Shown in pieces: positions 37,097 through 45,665 of a stretch of DNA of 64,000 nucleotides (position 1 is the stretch's first letter; each line of letters starts with the position of its first letter). Position numbers and translations under genes: made by a program. The DNA comes from Noviherbaspirillum saxi (GTDB taxonomy: Bacteria; Pseudomonadota; Gammaproteobacteria; Burkholderiales; Burkholderiaceae_D), in the NCBI RefSeq assembly GCF_003591035.1, contig NZ_QYUO01000003.1, positions 1,116,001 to 1,180,000 of the forward strand. Direction: 5' to 3'. Below the pieces are notes generated by a model. It worked only from the letters and a program-made list of their open reading frames with translations, did no database searches and was not told where the DNA came from.

Positions 37097-37385
37097 AAGA
37101 AACCACCTTTCATTTACGGTCGTGTAAGTGCGTAGGAAAATATCGGCGGCGTCTTCGCATGGGTTTGCCGCACAAACTGTATCGTTTGCAACCTATCCGG
37201 GTAGAGACAGCTATGCGTATTTGAGAAGACGCTCTTAGTGAAAAAAGCGGAAAAGACTATGCAAATACAAAAGGTAATTTAGTGGTCTGGACTGCCCGTT
37301 GAAATAAATCAAATGAGATAAACTTTTAGATATCACGGCTTTTTGTATATTTGGTGTTTTATATAGCACTCTGATTTTCCAGTAC

Positions 37386-38114
37386 TTATTGGAGCATTAC
37401 GTAATCTTTTCCATTTGGGATCAAGGCGTGATCGTCCGGTTTGTAGCCATCAGATCGCTCAACGGAAAAAGCCACTCTGCCAAGGGAGGGGTACTCGATC
37501 CATACGTAAACAAACTCATCGACCAGCATTGTGCGGTTTCCCCACGCCGGATCGGCGAGCAGGACACGATTGCCGCGCATTCCTCGAAAGACAACGAAGT
37601 GGTTATATCCGTTAGTTTTGATTGGCACAAGTAACGGAGCTCGTGAAACGAGATCCTTGAATTCCATCTTTCCAAGACCTATGCCTTTATAGCCAAGGGA
37701 CTCGGTGTAACGCTTGAGGTCAAGTAGAGAAAAGCCTTCGCGGATCTGGATAAGTTGTGGGTTATCGATGTACTCCGGTCGATTCATTAACGTTACGGCA
37801 ACTTCTTTTTCCGTCAGATTTTCACCATGCTGAAAATTCAAAAGAGTGGTGAGAGCGGCGGCTCCGCAACTTAAATCCCACTTCTGGATAACAACGTTTT
37901 GATGGCGAAATTCGAGCAGGGACCGCACGGATCCTTGGGCATGTATGGTGTCGACGGGGAAAAGAAAAGCAATTAGTATGTGCAACAAAAGGCGCACTCG
38001 TATTTTGGAGAACGCCGAATCGGCTGGTGAATAACGCGTAGTATCAGGAATAGTTGGCATAAACTCCGGCATTCTCATTTGCGACTCGATGATTGAATGT
38101 ATTGGCGTGGTCAT
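37386..38114 (-). CDS. periplasmic C39-family cysteine peptidase (FapD-like)
   Basis: A 242-residue protein with a late hydrophobic signal or anchor (about 38-58, RVRLLLHILIAFLFPV). The catalytic domain (70-215) is a C39 peptidase: Gln77 and Cys83 in QKWDLSCGAAAL, His172 in YNHFVVFRG, and Asp188 in LADPAWG. No ABC-transporter domain is attached, so it should act free in the periplasm, as FapD does. The true start may be one of the Met codons at 38078-38060, since residues 1-19 are unlike a signal peptide. C39 enzymes cut after double-glycine-type leaders, and matching motifs occur in the five neighbouring small proteins. Confidence 0.85.
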   Translation of the reverse strand: MTTPIHSIIESQMRMPEFMPTIPDTTRYSPADSAFSKIRVRLLLHILIAFLFPVDTIHAQGSVRSLLEFRHQNVVIQKWDLSCGAAALTTLLNFQHGENLTEKEVAVTLMNRPEYIDNPQLIQIREGFSLLDLKRYTESLGYKGIGLGKMEFKDLVSRAPLLVPIKTNGYNHFVVFRGMRGNRVLLADPAWGNRTMLVDEFVYVWIEYPSLGRVAFSVERSDGYKPDDHALIPNGKDYVMLQ

Positions 38115-38239
38115 GGAATGCAGTAGGGTACAGATTAAATAAAGTCCAGAAGCATCGACTGCTGCTCTGGACTAAGTTCCTGATGGGGTAGGTAAACCTC
38201 GCCTGCATTACTATATTGAAAAACGCCTTCTCTCTCTTT

Positions 38240-38545
38240 TCAGGTGGGCCGAATAATCCGAACAGTATGTGTGAATGTTGTGCCGTTACCTCCCAAGCCA
38301 ACTTGAGCAGTGAAGTGGCCGTCAATGACAACTACCACACCTGGCGTTGCTGACGCTTGGCTCATTGCCCAAGCAAGGGCGCCAATGGAAGAAAGCTGGC
38401 CGGCATTGGGAACCCCCGCGATGCTGCCCGCAGAGATGTGGTCCATCTGGTGTTCAGACAACGCTAAAGGCTCCGTTGCGCTGACTAGTGCGGAAGCTGC
38501 CAGCAAGGAAAATCCTGCTGCGCTCTGGACAAGCGTTTTTAACAT
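38240..38545 (-). CDS. small exported protein with QMDHISAG motif
   Basis: A 101-residue protein. The ATG at 38545 is chosen for its AAAGGAG eight bases upstream and because it begins a clean signal peptide (1-23, cut near VSA). The motif LALSEHQMDHISAG follows at about 27-40. The remainder is small-residue-rich with hydrophobic stretches (GVVVVIDGHF) and, unlike its relatives, ends in RIIRPT instead of SSF. It lies 125 bases upstream of the peptidase gene on the same strand. Confidence 0.78.
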   Translation of the reverse strand: MLKTLVQSAAGFSLLAASALVSATEPLALSEHQMDHISAGSIAGVPNAGQLSSIGALAWAMSQASATPGVVVVIDGHFTAQVGLGGNGTTFTHTVRIIRPT

Positions 38546-38697
38546 GATGATTGCTCCTTTTAATAAAAGCCGGTAGATATGCAAAAAGCGACTGATTTTT
38601 GGGTACTGTGTGCTACCAGCATAACGCCTGATCCGGCTTTCCGAAGATGGGATTACCATGACTGGGCGCGCCAGCCATGGCACCCCTACCGCCTCAT

Positions 38698-38997
38698 TTA
38701 GAAGCTGGATCCTGCCGACGCCGTTGTTGCCACAAACACGCCCGAGGCTAAGGACGCTGAGCTGGCAGTGGTGACCTTGGTTACCGAGCCCCAGCGATAA
38801 CGAGCGTAGGTGCTAGTGTCTGCGCCGCTGGCGACAGTGCCGATCAAGGCAAATCCGCTAGTAGTTGCAATGGAGGTCTGACCAGCTGCTACAGAATCCA
38901 TCTGGCTATCGCTCAGCTGTACCGGTTCAGCTGCGCTGGCTAGGCCGCCCAACGACATCAATGTGCTTGCAGCAATGGTGGTAAGGACTTTCTTCAT
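38698..38997 (-). CDS. small exported protein with QMDSVAAG motif, tandem copy A
   Basis: A 99-residue protein: signal peptide (1-22, cut after ASA), then VQLSDSQMDSVAAG (about 26-39), then ~60 residues rich in Ser, Thr, Ala and Val with almost no charge, ending in SAGSSF. It starts at the ATG at 38997, with AGGAG a few bases ahead. It differs from the neighbouring copy at 39077-39376 by one residue (Val for Ile in the segment KVTT). The composition and lack of Cys suit a self-assembling or surface-coating subunit. Confidence 0.8.
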   Translation of the reverse strand: MKKVLTTIAASTLMSLGGLASAAEPVQLSDSQMDSVAAGQTSIATTSGFALIGTVASGADTSTYARYRWGSVTKVTTASSASLASGVFVATTASAGSSF

Positions 38998-39458
38998 GTT
39001 CGTTCTCCTAGTTACGGTTGATTGCACTACAAAGAGCCATCTGCATGACAGATGAATCAATCCCTGTTGCATTGACTCAGAAGCTGGATCCTGCCGACGC
39101 CGTTGTTGCCACAAACACGCCCGAGGCTAAGGATGCTGAGCTGGCAGTGGTGATCTTGGTTACCGAGCCCCAGCGATAACGAGCGTAGGTGCTAGTGTCT
39201 GCGCCGCTGGCGACAGTGCCGATCAAAGCAAATCCGCTAGTAGTTGCAATGGAGGTCTGACCAGCTGCTACAGAATCCATCTGGCTATCGCTCAGCTGTA
39301 CCGGTTCAGCTGCGCTGGCTAGGCCGCCCAACGACATCAATGTGCTTGCAGCAATGGTGGTAAGGACTTTCTTCATGTTCGTTCTCCTAGTTACGGTTGA
39401 TTGCACTACAAAGAGCCATCTGCATGACAGATGGATCAATCCCTATTGCATTGACTCA
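38701..39458. repeat. 379-base tandem direct repeat
   Basis: 38701-39079 and 39080-39458 are consecutive copies that differ at five positions. Each holds one complete small exported-protein gene except its stop codon, plus the spacer. The first ~21 bases of the unit recur again at 39459 at the end of the next gene, so the duplication probably arose by recombination between similar gene ends. Confidence 0.95.
39077..39376 (-). CDS. small exported protein with QMDSVAAG motif, tandem copy B
   Basis: A 99-residue near-duplicate of the protein at 38698-38997, with Ile in place of Val in the KITT segment. It has the same signal peptide, the same VQLSDSQMDSVAAG leader motif and the same SAGSSF end. 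It arises from a 379-base tandem duplication that includes the ribosome site and the spacer, so both copies should be translated equally. Confidence 0.8.
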   Translation of the reverse strand: MKKVLTTIAASTLMSLGGLASAAEPVQLSDSQMDSVAAGQTSIATTSGFALIGTVASGADTSTYARYRWGSVTKITTASSASLASGVFVATTASAGSSF

Positions 39459-39746
39459 GAAGCTGGATCCTGCCGACGCAGATGCCAATGATCCAAAGCC
39501 GGTGGCAACGCTTAATGCGCCGGCTCGAGTAATACGCACTGACCCACCGGAATAAGCGTAGGTGGTTGCCCTTACGTGTGCCGTGCCGAATAGAGAAGAA
39601 GCGGAGCCGACGGCTGCCGATGTTTGTCCAGCTGACACGGTGTCCATTTGCGATTCGGTTAGCTGCATCGGTTCTACGGCGCATGCTAAATCTGATACAG
39701 AAAAGAGAGAACCCATGAGCATGGGTAAAAACGCTTTTTTCAGCAT
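39456..39746 (-). CDS. small exported protein with QMDTVSAG motif
   Basis: A 96-residue protein, first of the minus-strand set. Signal peptide (1-23, cut after ACA), then MQLTESQMDTVSAG (about 26-39), then a Ser/Ala/Thr/Gly-rich body (TSAAVGSASSLFG) ending in SASAGSSF. The last 7 codons match the tandem copies, and the middle diverges. An AGGAG stands ahead of the ATG. Promoter signals for the whole set should lie in 39750-39940, where nothing else is coded. Confidence 0.8.
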   Translation of the reverse strand: MLKKAFLPMLMGSLFSVSDLACAVEPMQLTESQMDTVSAGQTSAAVGSASSLFGTAHVRATTYAYSGGSVRITRAGALSVATGFGSLASASAGSSF

Positions 39747-39942
39747 GTCAGTTCTCCTAAATAATAAAGGCGATTGCGTCCTTAGCCGGCTGGTTCTTGA
39801 TGATCCGGAAAGGCGTGACGGAACTTTAGAGGAGGGCTGCGCTAAAAAAAAATAGAAAATATCGATCTACTAAGCGTTCAGGTGGTAGGTGAAAGGCATA
39901 TGGCGTATAAAGAAGGACGACCTTGCCGCAGGAGGTTATCTC

Positions 39943-40610
39943 ATGGCAAAGAAGCGGTATAAACGGGATTTTTAGGCACTGGAGCTACGTCCCAAGATAG
40001 CAGAAAAGTTTCTTGAGAAAGGTATGAAGCAGGCAGAGACGACGCGTGAATTTCATGTAAGCCGGAAAAGCGTATCTGTATGGGCTAAAGCGCAGGCCGT
40101 AAACAAAGAAGGATGGCGTCGCAAACTATTGGGCTCTCTCCCTGGCCTGAATCCGGCGCAACGGCAGTGGCTGTGCAAGGTTCCCGTCAGGAGAGCGCAG
40201 GCGAACGGATTTCCCAACGATGCCTGGACACGGCGTCGGATTGGGCAACTGATCGAGCAGGAGTTCGGCATCGCGTATGGCAAGACAACCATCTGGTGGC
40301 TGCGCAAAGCAATGGGTTTTTCCTGTCAACGCCCGGCGGGGCGTGCCAGCCAGTGATCTGAAGCCAACATCGGGAAAGGTCGTTGTTGACTATTTGCCTG
40401 GCTACGCACCTGAACTCAATTCCTCTGAATACATCTGGACCTATATGAAGCAACGAGAACTAGGCAACTTATGTCGCAGCACGATTGGCGAGGTCAAGGC
40501 ATTCGCCTGCCGTCGCCTGAAATCCATGCAGCGTCGCGTCGGATTGATAGCATTGTTTTGGAAGCATGCTGGCCTGAAGCCCTACTGTCATCTATATCCT
40601 AAACACACGG
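39943..40610 (+). pseudogene. IS630-family transposase, degraded
   Basis: The frame opens with MAKKRYKRDF, meets a stop codon (TAG at 39973), then continues through the helix-turn-helix region (RPKIAEKFLEKGMKQAETTR, then a paired winged segment ending near 40340). After a frame change the sequence resumes with the C-terminal catalytic segment (YLPGYAPELNSSEYIWTYMK). The central part, with the first two catalytic Asp residues, is deleted. It marks the right-hand edge of the exported-protein locus. Confidence 0.85.
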
Positions 40611-40761
40611 TAAGTATGCATAAAATAAATCGATTGTTGTACGGTGTGAGGGGTGAGATAGCGCTGCTACTTATTGAGCGTGGTAAGCGAGCCATGAAGG
40701 CCGTCTGGACGTAGAGAAAGGAAGTGGCCAAAGTGGTGCCCAGCAAAAAGTAGTGGGGGCC

Positions 40762-40900
40762 ATGTTGACGTCAGTGAACAGAACGGGCAGCAGAAAGGGG
40801 CTGCCGAATTACGCCTTCGATTTTAAAAAGGCGTCCGTTGCGGCGTGCCTATCTGGCGTGTCCATCGCTGGAGTCGCCATGCAGTATGGCGGTCTTGGTG
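40762..40900 (+). pseudogene. IS66/IS3-type OrfA N-terminal fragment
   Basis: A ~45-codon stretch with PNYAFDFKKASVAACL and SGVSIAGVAMQYG, matching the N-terminal helix-turn-helix of transposase OrfA proteins (usual pattern YxxEFKxxVVxxxL then GxSVAxVAxxHG). It breaks off where the IS21 remnant begins. Family choice between IS66 and IS3 is uncertain. Confidence 0.55.
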
Positions 40901-40944
40901 GATGCTGTCTCGGCCCGGACCTCCTGCTTGCGCGGCCACTCCCC

Positions 40945-41118
40945 CCTTGAATTTGAGCGTGTAGCTTTGATGCACAATGCGGTCGAGAATCGCATCGGCC
41001 AGCGGGACGTTCAGGTATTCGTGTCAGTGTTCGATCGGAAGCTGGCCGGTGATGATCGTCGAGCGTGCGTCCACCCGGTCGTCGATGATTTCCGGCAGGT
41101 CGGCGCGTTCATCATGAA
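40945..41118 (-). pseudogene. istB: IS21 helper protein IstB, C-terminal fragment
   Basis: Read on the minus strand, this gives DLPEIIDDRVDARSTIITGQ then LPIEH, a stop (TGA where IstB has Trp), and HEYLNVPLADAILDRIVHQS: the conserved C-terminal part of the IstB ATPase. The N-terminal ATPase part is gone. Its left edge abuts the OrfA fragment and its right edge abuts the truncated LysR gene. Confidence 0.75.
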
Positions 41119-41499
41119 TCAGTTTGATCCTATTTCTTCCCTTAGTTTGCTGGCAAAACGTTCTAACTCCAACGCGGCTTTTAGCAGATGACGTGAGCGA
41201 TTCAGGAGCGTTTTTCCGTCCTCTGTCAGGATGGATTTTCGCCCTTCATTCTTAAACATGCGTACGCCAAGTTGCTCCTGAAGTTGTGCGATAGCGTAGC
41301 TAATCGTGGGCTGAGTCAGATGCAATCGCTTTCCTGCTGCCGCAAAGCTGCCGCTGTCATAAACCGCATGGAATATCCGCCACTGTCTTAGGGAAATCCG
41401 AGTGCCTATCCTGTCGTGAGATCTTCTTATCATGCGTGCATGCTGCTGTATGCTTCGTTGTAAATGTTTAGCTGAATCGAGGCTCTCCGCGTTATCCAT
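41119..41499 (-). pseudogene. LysR-family regulator truncated by an IS21 remnant
   Basis: 126 codons with a LysR-type winged helix-turn-helix (RQWRIFHAVYDSGSFAAAGK, then LHLTQPTISYAIAQLQEQLG) after a ~35-residue basic extension. The frame ends in KLREEIGSN exactly where IstB sequence begins, so the effector-binding domain (about 200 residues) is lost. It could make a DNA-binding domain alone, but regulation by an effector is no longer possible. Confidence 0.82.
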
Positions 41500-41740
41500 A
41501 CAATTTCCCTTCTATGCTAGACGTGTAAACGAAAATGTGTGATCGCAATGAGTTCGAAAAAAAGATACGCAACGCTTCTATAGGATTGAACATTCGTTCA
41601 ATATGCGCGCGCAATATTGTCCGGTTGAAACTAATACAAATTCAATTGGTTAGCGCCGAGCGGCAATTCCGGAGCCGACCCATCTGGCTGCAAGGCGCAT
41701 GAAATCTGGGTCTTCTCAAATACCGGGACAGAATGAATCT
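41500..41740. other. short gene-free stretch among IS relics
   Basis: No gene, and nothing clear beyond AT-rich sequence. The junctions of the IS relics fall at both sides. Confidence 0.4.
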
Positions 41741-42310
41741 CTAGCAATGTGTGGAGCAAGGGCATTGAATTGAAGCTCCATCTTGACGATAGCGGTCAGC
41801 AGGTAGGTGAATGAACGCCGGAATGGCGCCGCGTAAGTCCAGCAGCGTATGCAGCTTGATCGCAGCCTTGGTCTTGCGAAACGGCGCCCAATCGAATAGG
41901 CTCAAGCACAAGTCGATGGTGGTGGCATCGAGCGCATAGACAGTCGCATCGAGATCGATGTCCAATTGCTCCTTCGCATAAAGCTCTCGGGCGCGTGTAA
42001 AGCACCGCATCGCCAGTGCATGATAGATGCGCCAGCCGCGCAGGTTCAATGCATCCGACAGCGTCGAGTGCGCCGGCACGTTCTTCAAACCCATGTGGAA
42101 CAGCTTTGTGCGATTGGCCGCGAGACACACTTCGATGTCGCGCAAGGATTCGCGCCAGGTCAACTGCACAAAGTCCATCACGCGAAACAGATCGGCACAG
42201 CCCAAGGTGCGCACGCCTGCATCGCCACGATGACGTTGAATGATCCGGCCAACCGTCTTCCACGGCACAAACTCCATGACTTGCGCATACAGCGTCTTGC
42301 CCACGTTCAT
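41741..42310 (-). pseudogene. IS4-family transposase (DUF4372 type), C-terminally truncated
   Basis: 189 codons. The N-terminal DUF4372 domain is clear (LFRVMDFVQLTWRESLRDIE, HSTLSDALNLRGWRIYHALA). The first catalytic Asp region is kept (YALDATTIDLCLSLFDWAPF). Similarity stops near 41806 (AFIHLPADR) and the frame ends soon after in unrelated residues. A full transposase would be about twice as long, with a YREK-type motif, so this is a relic. Confidence 0.82.
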
Positions 42311-42924
42311 GCGTCACCCCAGGTCGTCTAAACCCGAAAGGATCGCAAATATTGAATTCCAAATTCAAATCGTGGACACCCATGATCCTCTCAAAACCCG
42401 CGTCAATATTGGCTTGGCAGCGTTCCTGCCTTAATTAAATCGGATATTACTGATACGCGTGAATGAATATGCCTGCGCATAAAGGCGCTCGTCGCAGACA
42501 ATGGACTGAAAGTTAGGATCAATTTGCAACCAAATCAATACTTCTAGTGGAACGAAAGCCGGTGTAGTAATCATCGCTTAACTTAGATCAAACGCATTTA
42601 TGACCACGATTCTTGTCATGCATATGGTTAGAATTCAGATCGGCAACAAGCCTGGCGTAGGCGGCACGATTGCACTCAACAAATCCCCCTGTGAACCCTG
42701 ACACAGCCCACGCCAATTGCACGCCTGAGTGGCGAATATGATGTGCTGGTCCTACCGCCAGTTCCCCGGCCTTGCCAGGCAACAGCGGCTCCAGTTTTTC
42801 CATTGGTCGTCGCGCAGCAGCTTTCTGATTCCTTGCGTCTTCGGTATTCGCTGATTCAAATACCGAATGTAAACATACTTTTCTAATTGTTAACAGAGCC
42901 TAACAGGAGCGTGCCAAAGAAAAT
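42311..42924. other. intergenic stretch with a possible IS5-type remnant
   Basis: 42311-42345 is the leader of the IS4 relic. On the minus strand 42588-42803 a 71-codon frame opens with MEKLEPLLPGKAGE, like the N-terminus of IS5-type transposases, but the rest does not fit well. No intact gene is present. Confidence 0.4.
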
Positions 42925-43803
42925 TCAAGTCGCTTCGTTTAGCGCGTGCATCAACACCGGCAGTATTGCCAGCATCTGGCGCTCGTTCCATACCAAATAG
43001 ACCTCGGACTTGTATTTGGATTGGCCAAACGGCACGAAGCGTACGCCGCCAATTCCTGCATCGGCAAGTGCACGCGGTACCAAGGCGATGCCCATTTCCT
43101 TCGATACAAGAGAAACCACACTGAGCCAGTGCCGCACTTCGTGGCGGACCGCCGGTCGGAAACCCTGTTCCTCGCATAAACCCAGGACACGCTCGTAGTA
43201 ATCAGGTGACGCACTTCGTGAAAACATGACGAGCGGTTCAGTTGACAGCTCGCGGAGGTCAATGGACTCTGCCCCTGCCATTGGATGGTTGCTCGGAAGG
43301 CAACAGAGAAACGGCTCCGACACATAAATTACCCGGTTCAGTTCCCGCGGGATGCGCTCCGTGTGCACGAACGCAAGATCGATTTGGCCGCGTATCAAGG
43401 CGTCCACTTGTTCACTTGAGTTGCCCTCGGACAGGGTCACTTCTACGCGCGGGTGCAACTTCTGAAAAGCTTTCAGGCGCTCCGGCAAGCCGCGAAACAG
43501 CATCGAGCCCACGATCCCGATGCGCACGCGACTGCCGGCCCCCTTTGCTATCTGCCTCACCCGTTCTTCCCCTTCTGCCGCTTCTGCGAGCAGGCGCAGT
43601 GCGATTTCACGGAACGCGACGCCGGCCGGGGTGAGTTTTACAGATTTGCTGTTTCGTTCAAAAAGTGCAGCACCAAGCGAGGCTTCCAGTTGCTGGATGT
43701 TGAGACTGAGCGGCGGCTGCGAAATCGCAAGACGCTTGGCCGCCCTACCAAAGTGGAGTTCATCGGCCAGGACAACGAAGTATTTGAGGTGTCGAAATTC
43801 CAT
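42925..43803 (-). CDS. LysR-family transcriptional regulator
   Basis: A 292-residue full-length LysR regulator with an N-terminal winged helix-turn-helix (HFGRAAKRLAISQPPLSLNI) and a C-terminal effector domain (about 90-290, with VRIGIVGSMLFRGLPERLK). Divergent from an acyl-CoA dehydrogenase, Bug, CaiB and GcdH gene set, it is the likely activator of that set in response to the imported acid or its CoA ester. It lies 102 bases from the divergent start. Confidence 0.94.
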   Translation of the reverse strand: MEFRHLKYFVVLADELHFGRAAKRLAISQPPLSLNIQQLEASLGAALFERNSKSVKLTPAGVAFREIALRLLAEAAEGEERVRQIAKGAGSRVRIGIVGSMLFRGLPERLKAFQKLHPRVEVTLSEGNSSEQVDALIRGQIDLAFVHTERIPRELNRVIYVSEPFLCCLPSNHPMAGAESIDLRELSTEPLVMFSRSASPDYYERVLGLCEEQGFRPAVRHEVRHWLSVVSLVSKEMGIALVPRALADAGIGGVRFVPFGQSKYKSEVYLVWNERQMLAILPVLMHALNEAT

Positions 43804-43823
43804 GAGACAACGATTTTATTTAT

Positions 43824-43863
43824 ATATCGTATGATTATAAATCGATATTGGACATATATCGAT
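43824..43863. promoter_or_regulatory. repeated ATATCGAT half-sites, likely LysR binding region
   Basis: Between the divergent LysR and acyl-CoA dehydrogenase genes, ATATCG (43824-43829) pairs with CGATAT (43843-43848) across 13 bases, and ATCGATAT (43841-43848) pairs with ATATCGAT (43856-43863) across 7. Position and AT-rich dyad symmetry match LysR recognition and activation sites. Confidence 0.6.
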
Positions 43864-43904
43864 CGTCGACGCAGAATGAATCAAGATCAACCAAGGAGAC
43901 GCGA

Positions 43905-45626
43905 ATGAACGCTTGTGACGCCACGCTTGACGATGCCATTCCAGATCGTTTCGGCACCAATTCCTTCGTTGAAGACCAGGAGCTTCAGTCGCTGCTGAAA
44001 CTCTACCTGCCCCGAGATCTATGGGATCACCTGAAGCCTCATCTGCACCGCCTCGGCGAACTGACCGGCGGCGTTCTCGATTCCTTAGCCCACACGGCAG
44101 ACCATAATCCGCCTACGCTGGAACACCGGACTCGCACCGGGAAGGATTTTCAGAGGATCATCAAGCATCCCGCTTATGTGGAGATGGAACGGCTGGCTTT
44201 TTCAGAGTTCGGGCTGGCTGCGATGTCGCATCGAGGTGGTGTACTAGGCTGGGATTCGCCTCTTCCTGCAGCCGCAAAGTACGCACTGACCTTCCTGTTC
44301 GTACAGGCTGAATTCGGGCTTTGCTGTCCGGTCTCGATGACCGACTCCTTGACCAGGACCCTGCGCAAGTTCGGTGATCCTGCCCTCGCTCAACGCTATC
44401 TACCTGCCCTCACATCGCAGGATCTCGATGCACTTGCGCAAGGCGCGATGTTCATGACGGAACAAGGAGCGGGATCCGACATTGCCGCAACCGCAACTAT
44501 CGCCCGGCGCGACGGCGATGCCTGGACACTGACCGGCGACAAGTGGTTTTGCTCAAATCCTGACGCGGCGCTCGCCATGGTGCTGGCTCGAGTAGAAGAT
44601 GCGCCCGAAGGCATGCGCGGCATATCGCTGTTTCTCCTTCCGCGCCGACTGGAAGACGGTTCGCCAAACTCTTACCGCATCATCCGGCTCAAGGACAAAC
44701 TCGGCACGCGATCCATGGCAAGCGGCGAAATCCGGCTTGAAGGCGCAAGCGCCTACCTGGTCGGCGAACTCGGCCGGGGGTTCGTGCAGATGGCGGATAT
44801 GATGAACAACTCCCGCCTCTCCAATGGTGTGCGCGCTGCCGGCATGATGCGACGCGCCGCAGCAGAGTCGCTTTATATCGCTCGCCATCGCAAGGCATTC
44901 GGCCGGCGCCTGATCGACATGCCGCTCATGCAGCGTCAGCTTGCGAAGATCATGCTGCCGGGTGAGCAGGCGCGCACCATGATGTTTCAGGCGGCGGATG
45001 CGCTGAGGCGCTCCGACGCCGGTGACAGCAACGCATATGCCTTGGTGCGCATCCTCACGCCGATGTTGAAATTTCGCGCTTGCCGCGACGCGCGTCGGGT
45101 CACCGGCGATGCAATGGAAGTACGCGGCGGCTGCGGTTACATCGAAGAATGGGGCGACGCGCGCCTGGTGCGCGATTCCCATCTCGGGTCGATCTGGGAA
45201 GGTACAAGCAACATCGTCGCGCTGGATGTGATCCGGGCAATCGTACGCGAAAACTCCTTGGCGGTGCTACAGGACCATCTCTCGACTCTGTTGCAGCAAG
45301 CAGCCCTGCACCCGGCTGTACATTCAAGGCTGCTGGCCCTGATCGCCGACGTATCCAAGCTCGCTGAAGAGGCTGCCGCAACAGGAGAAGAACGTTTGGC
45401 GCGTCAGGCGGCATCCGCCTTGTATCACCTCAGCTCCGCAGTGGCGATGGCATGGGAGGCAAGCAAAACCGGTTCACTGCGCCGCATGGTGCTGGCCCAA
45501 CTCGTGATTCTGCACCGGCTATCGCCTCGCGATCCGCTTAAACCTGACAGTGATGCCGGGGTACGCATGCTGTTTGACGACTCCGCCGGCGGTCAGCCGG
45601 CAACGCTGTGCCTGCTTGATCACTGA
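43905..45626 (+). CDS. AidB-like/long acyl-CoA dehydrogenase
   Basis: A 573-residue acyl-CoA dehydrogenase of the larger kind. The ATG at 43905 is preferred over a longer frame from 43848, because AAGGAG lies just ahead and the divergent promoter sequences lie upstream. FAD and substrate segments include MFMTEQGAGSDIAATATIAR and the C-terminal GGCGYIEEWGDARLVRDSHL, then IWEGTSNIVALD, where Glu of WEGT is the probable catalytic base. A C-terminal helical extension of ~100 residues is as in AidB-type proteins. It begins a four-gene plus-strand set. Confidence 0.92.
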   Translation: MNACDATLDDAIPDRFGTNSFVEDQELQSLLKLYLPRDLWDHLKPHLHRLGELTGGVLDSLAHTADHNPPTLEHRTRTGKDFQRIIKHPAYVEMERLAFSEFGLAAMSHRGGVLGWDSPLPAAAKYALTFLFVQAEFGLCCPVSMTDSLTRTLRKFGDPALAQRYLPALTSQDLDALAQGAMFMTEQGAGSDIAATATIARRDGDAWTLTGDKWFCSNPDAALAMVLARVEDAPEGMRGISLFLLPRRLEDGSPNSYRIIRLKDKLGTRSMASGEIRLEGASAYLVGELGRGFVQMADMMNNSRLSNGVRAAGMMRRAAAESLYIARHRKAFGRRLIDMPLMQRQLAKIMLPGEQARTMMFQAADALRRSDAGDSNAYALVRILTPMLKFRACRDARRVTGDAMEVRGGCGYIEEWGDARLVRDSHLGSIWEGTSNIVALDVIRAIVRENSLAVLQDHLSTLLQQAALHPAVHSRLLALIADVSKLAEEAAATGEERLARQAASALYHLSSAVAMAWEASKTGSLRRMVLAQLVILHRLSPRDPLKPDSDAGVRMLFDDSAGGQPATLCLLDH

Positions 45627-45665
45627 AGCAAAACCTACCGAAGACAGAAACTAGAGGAGACCACA

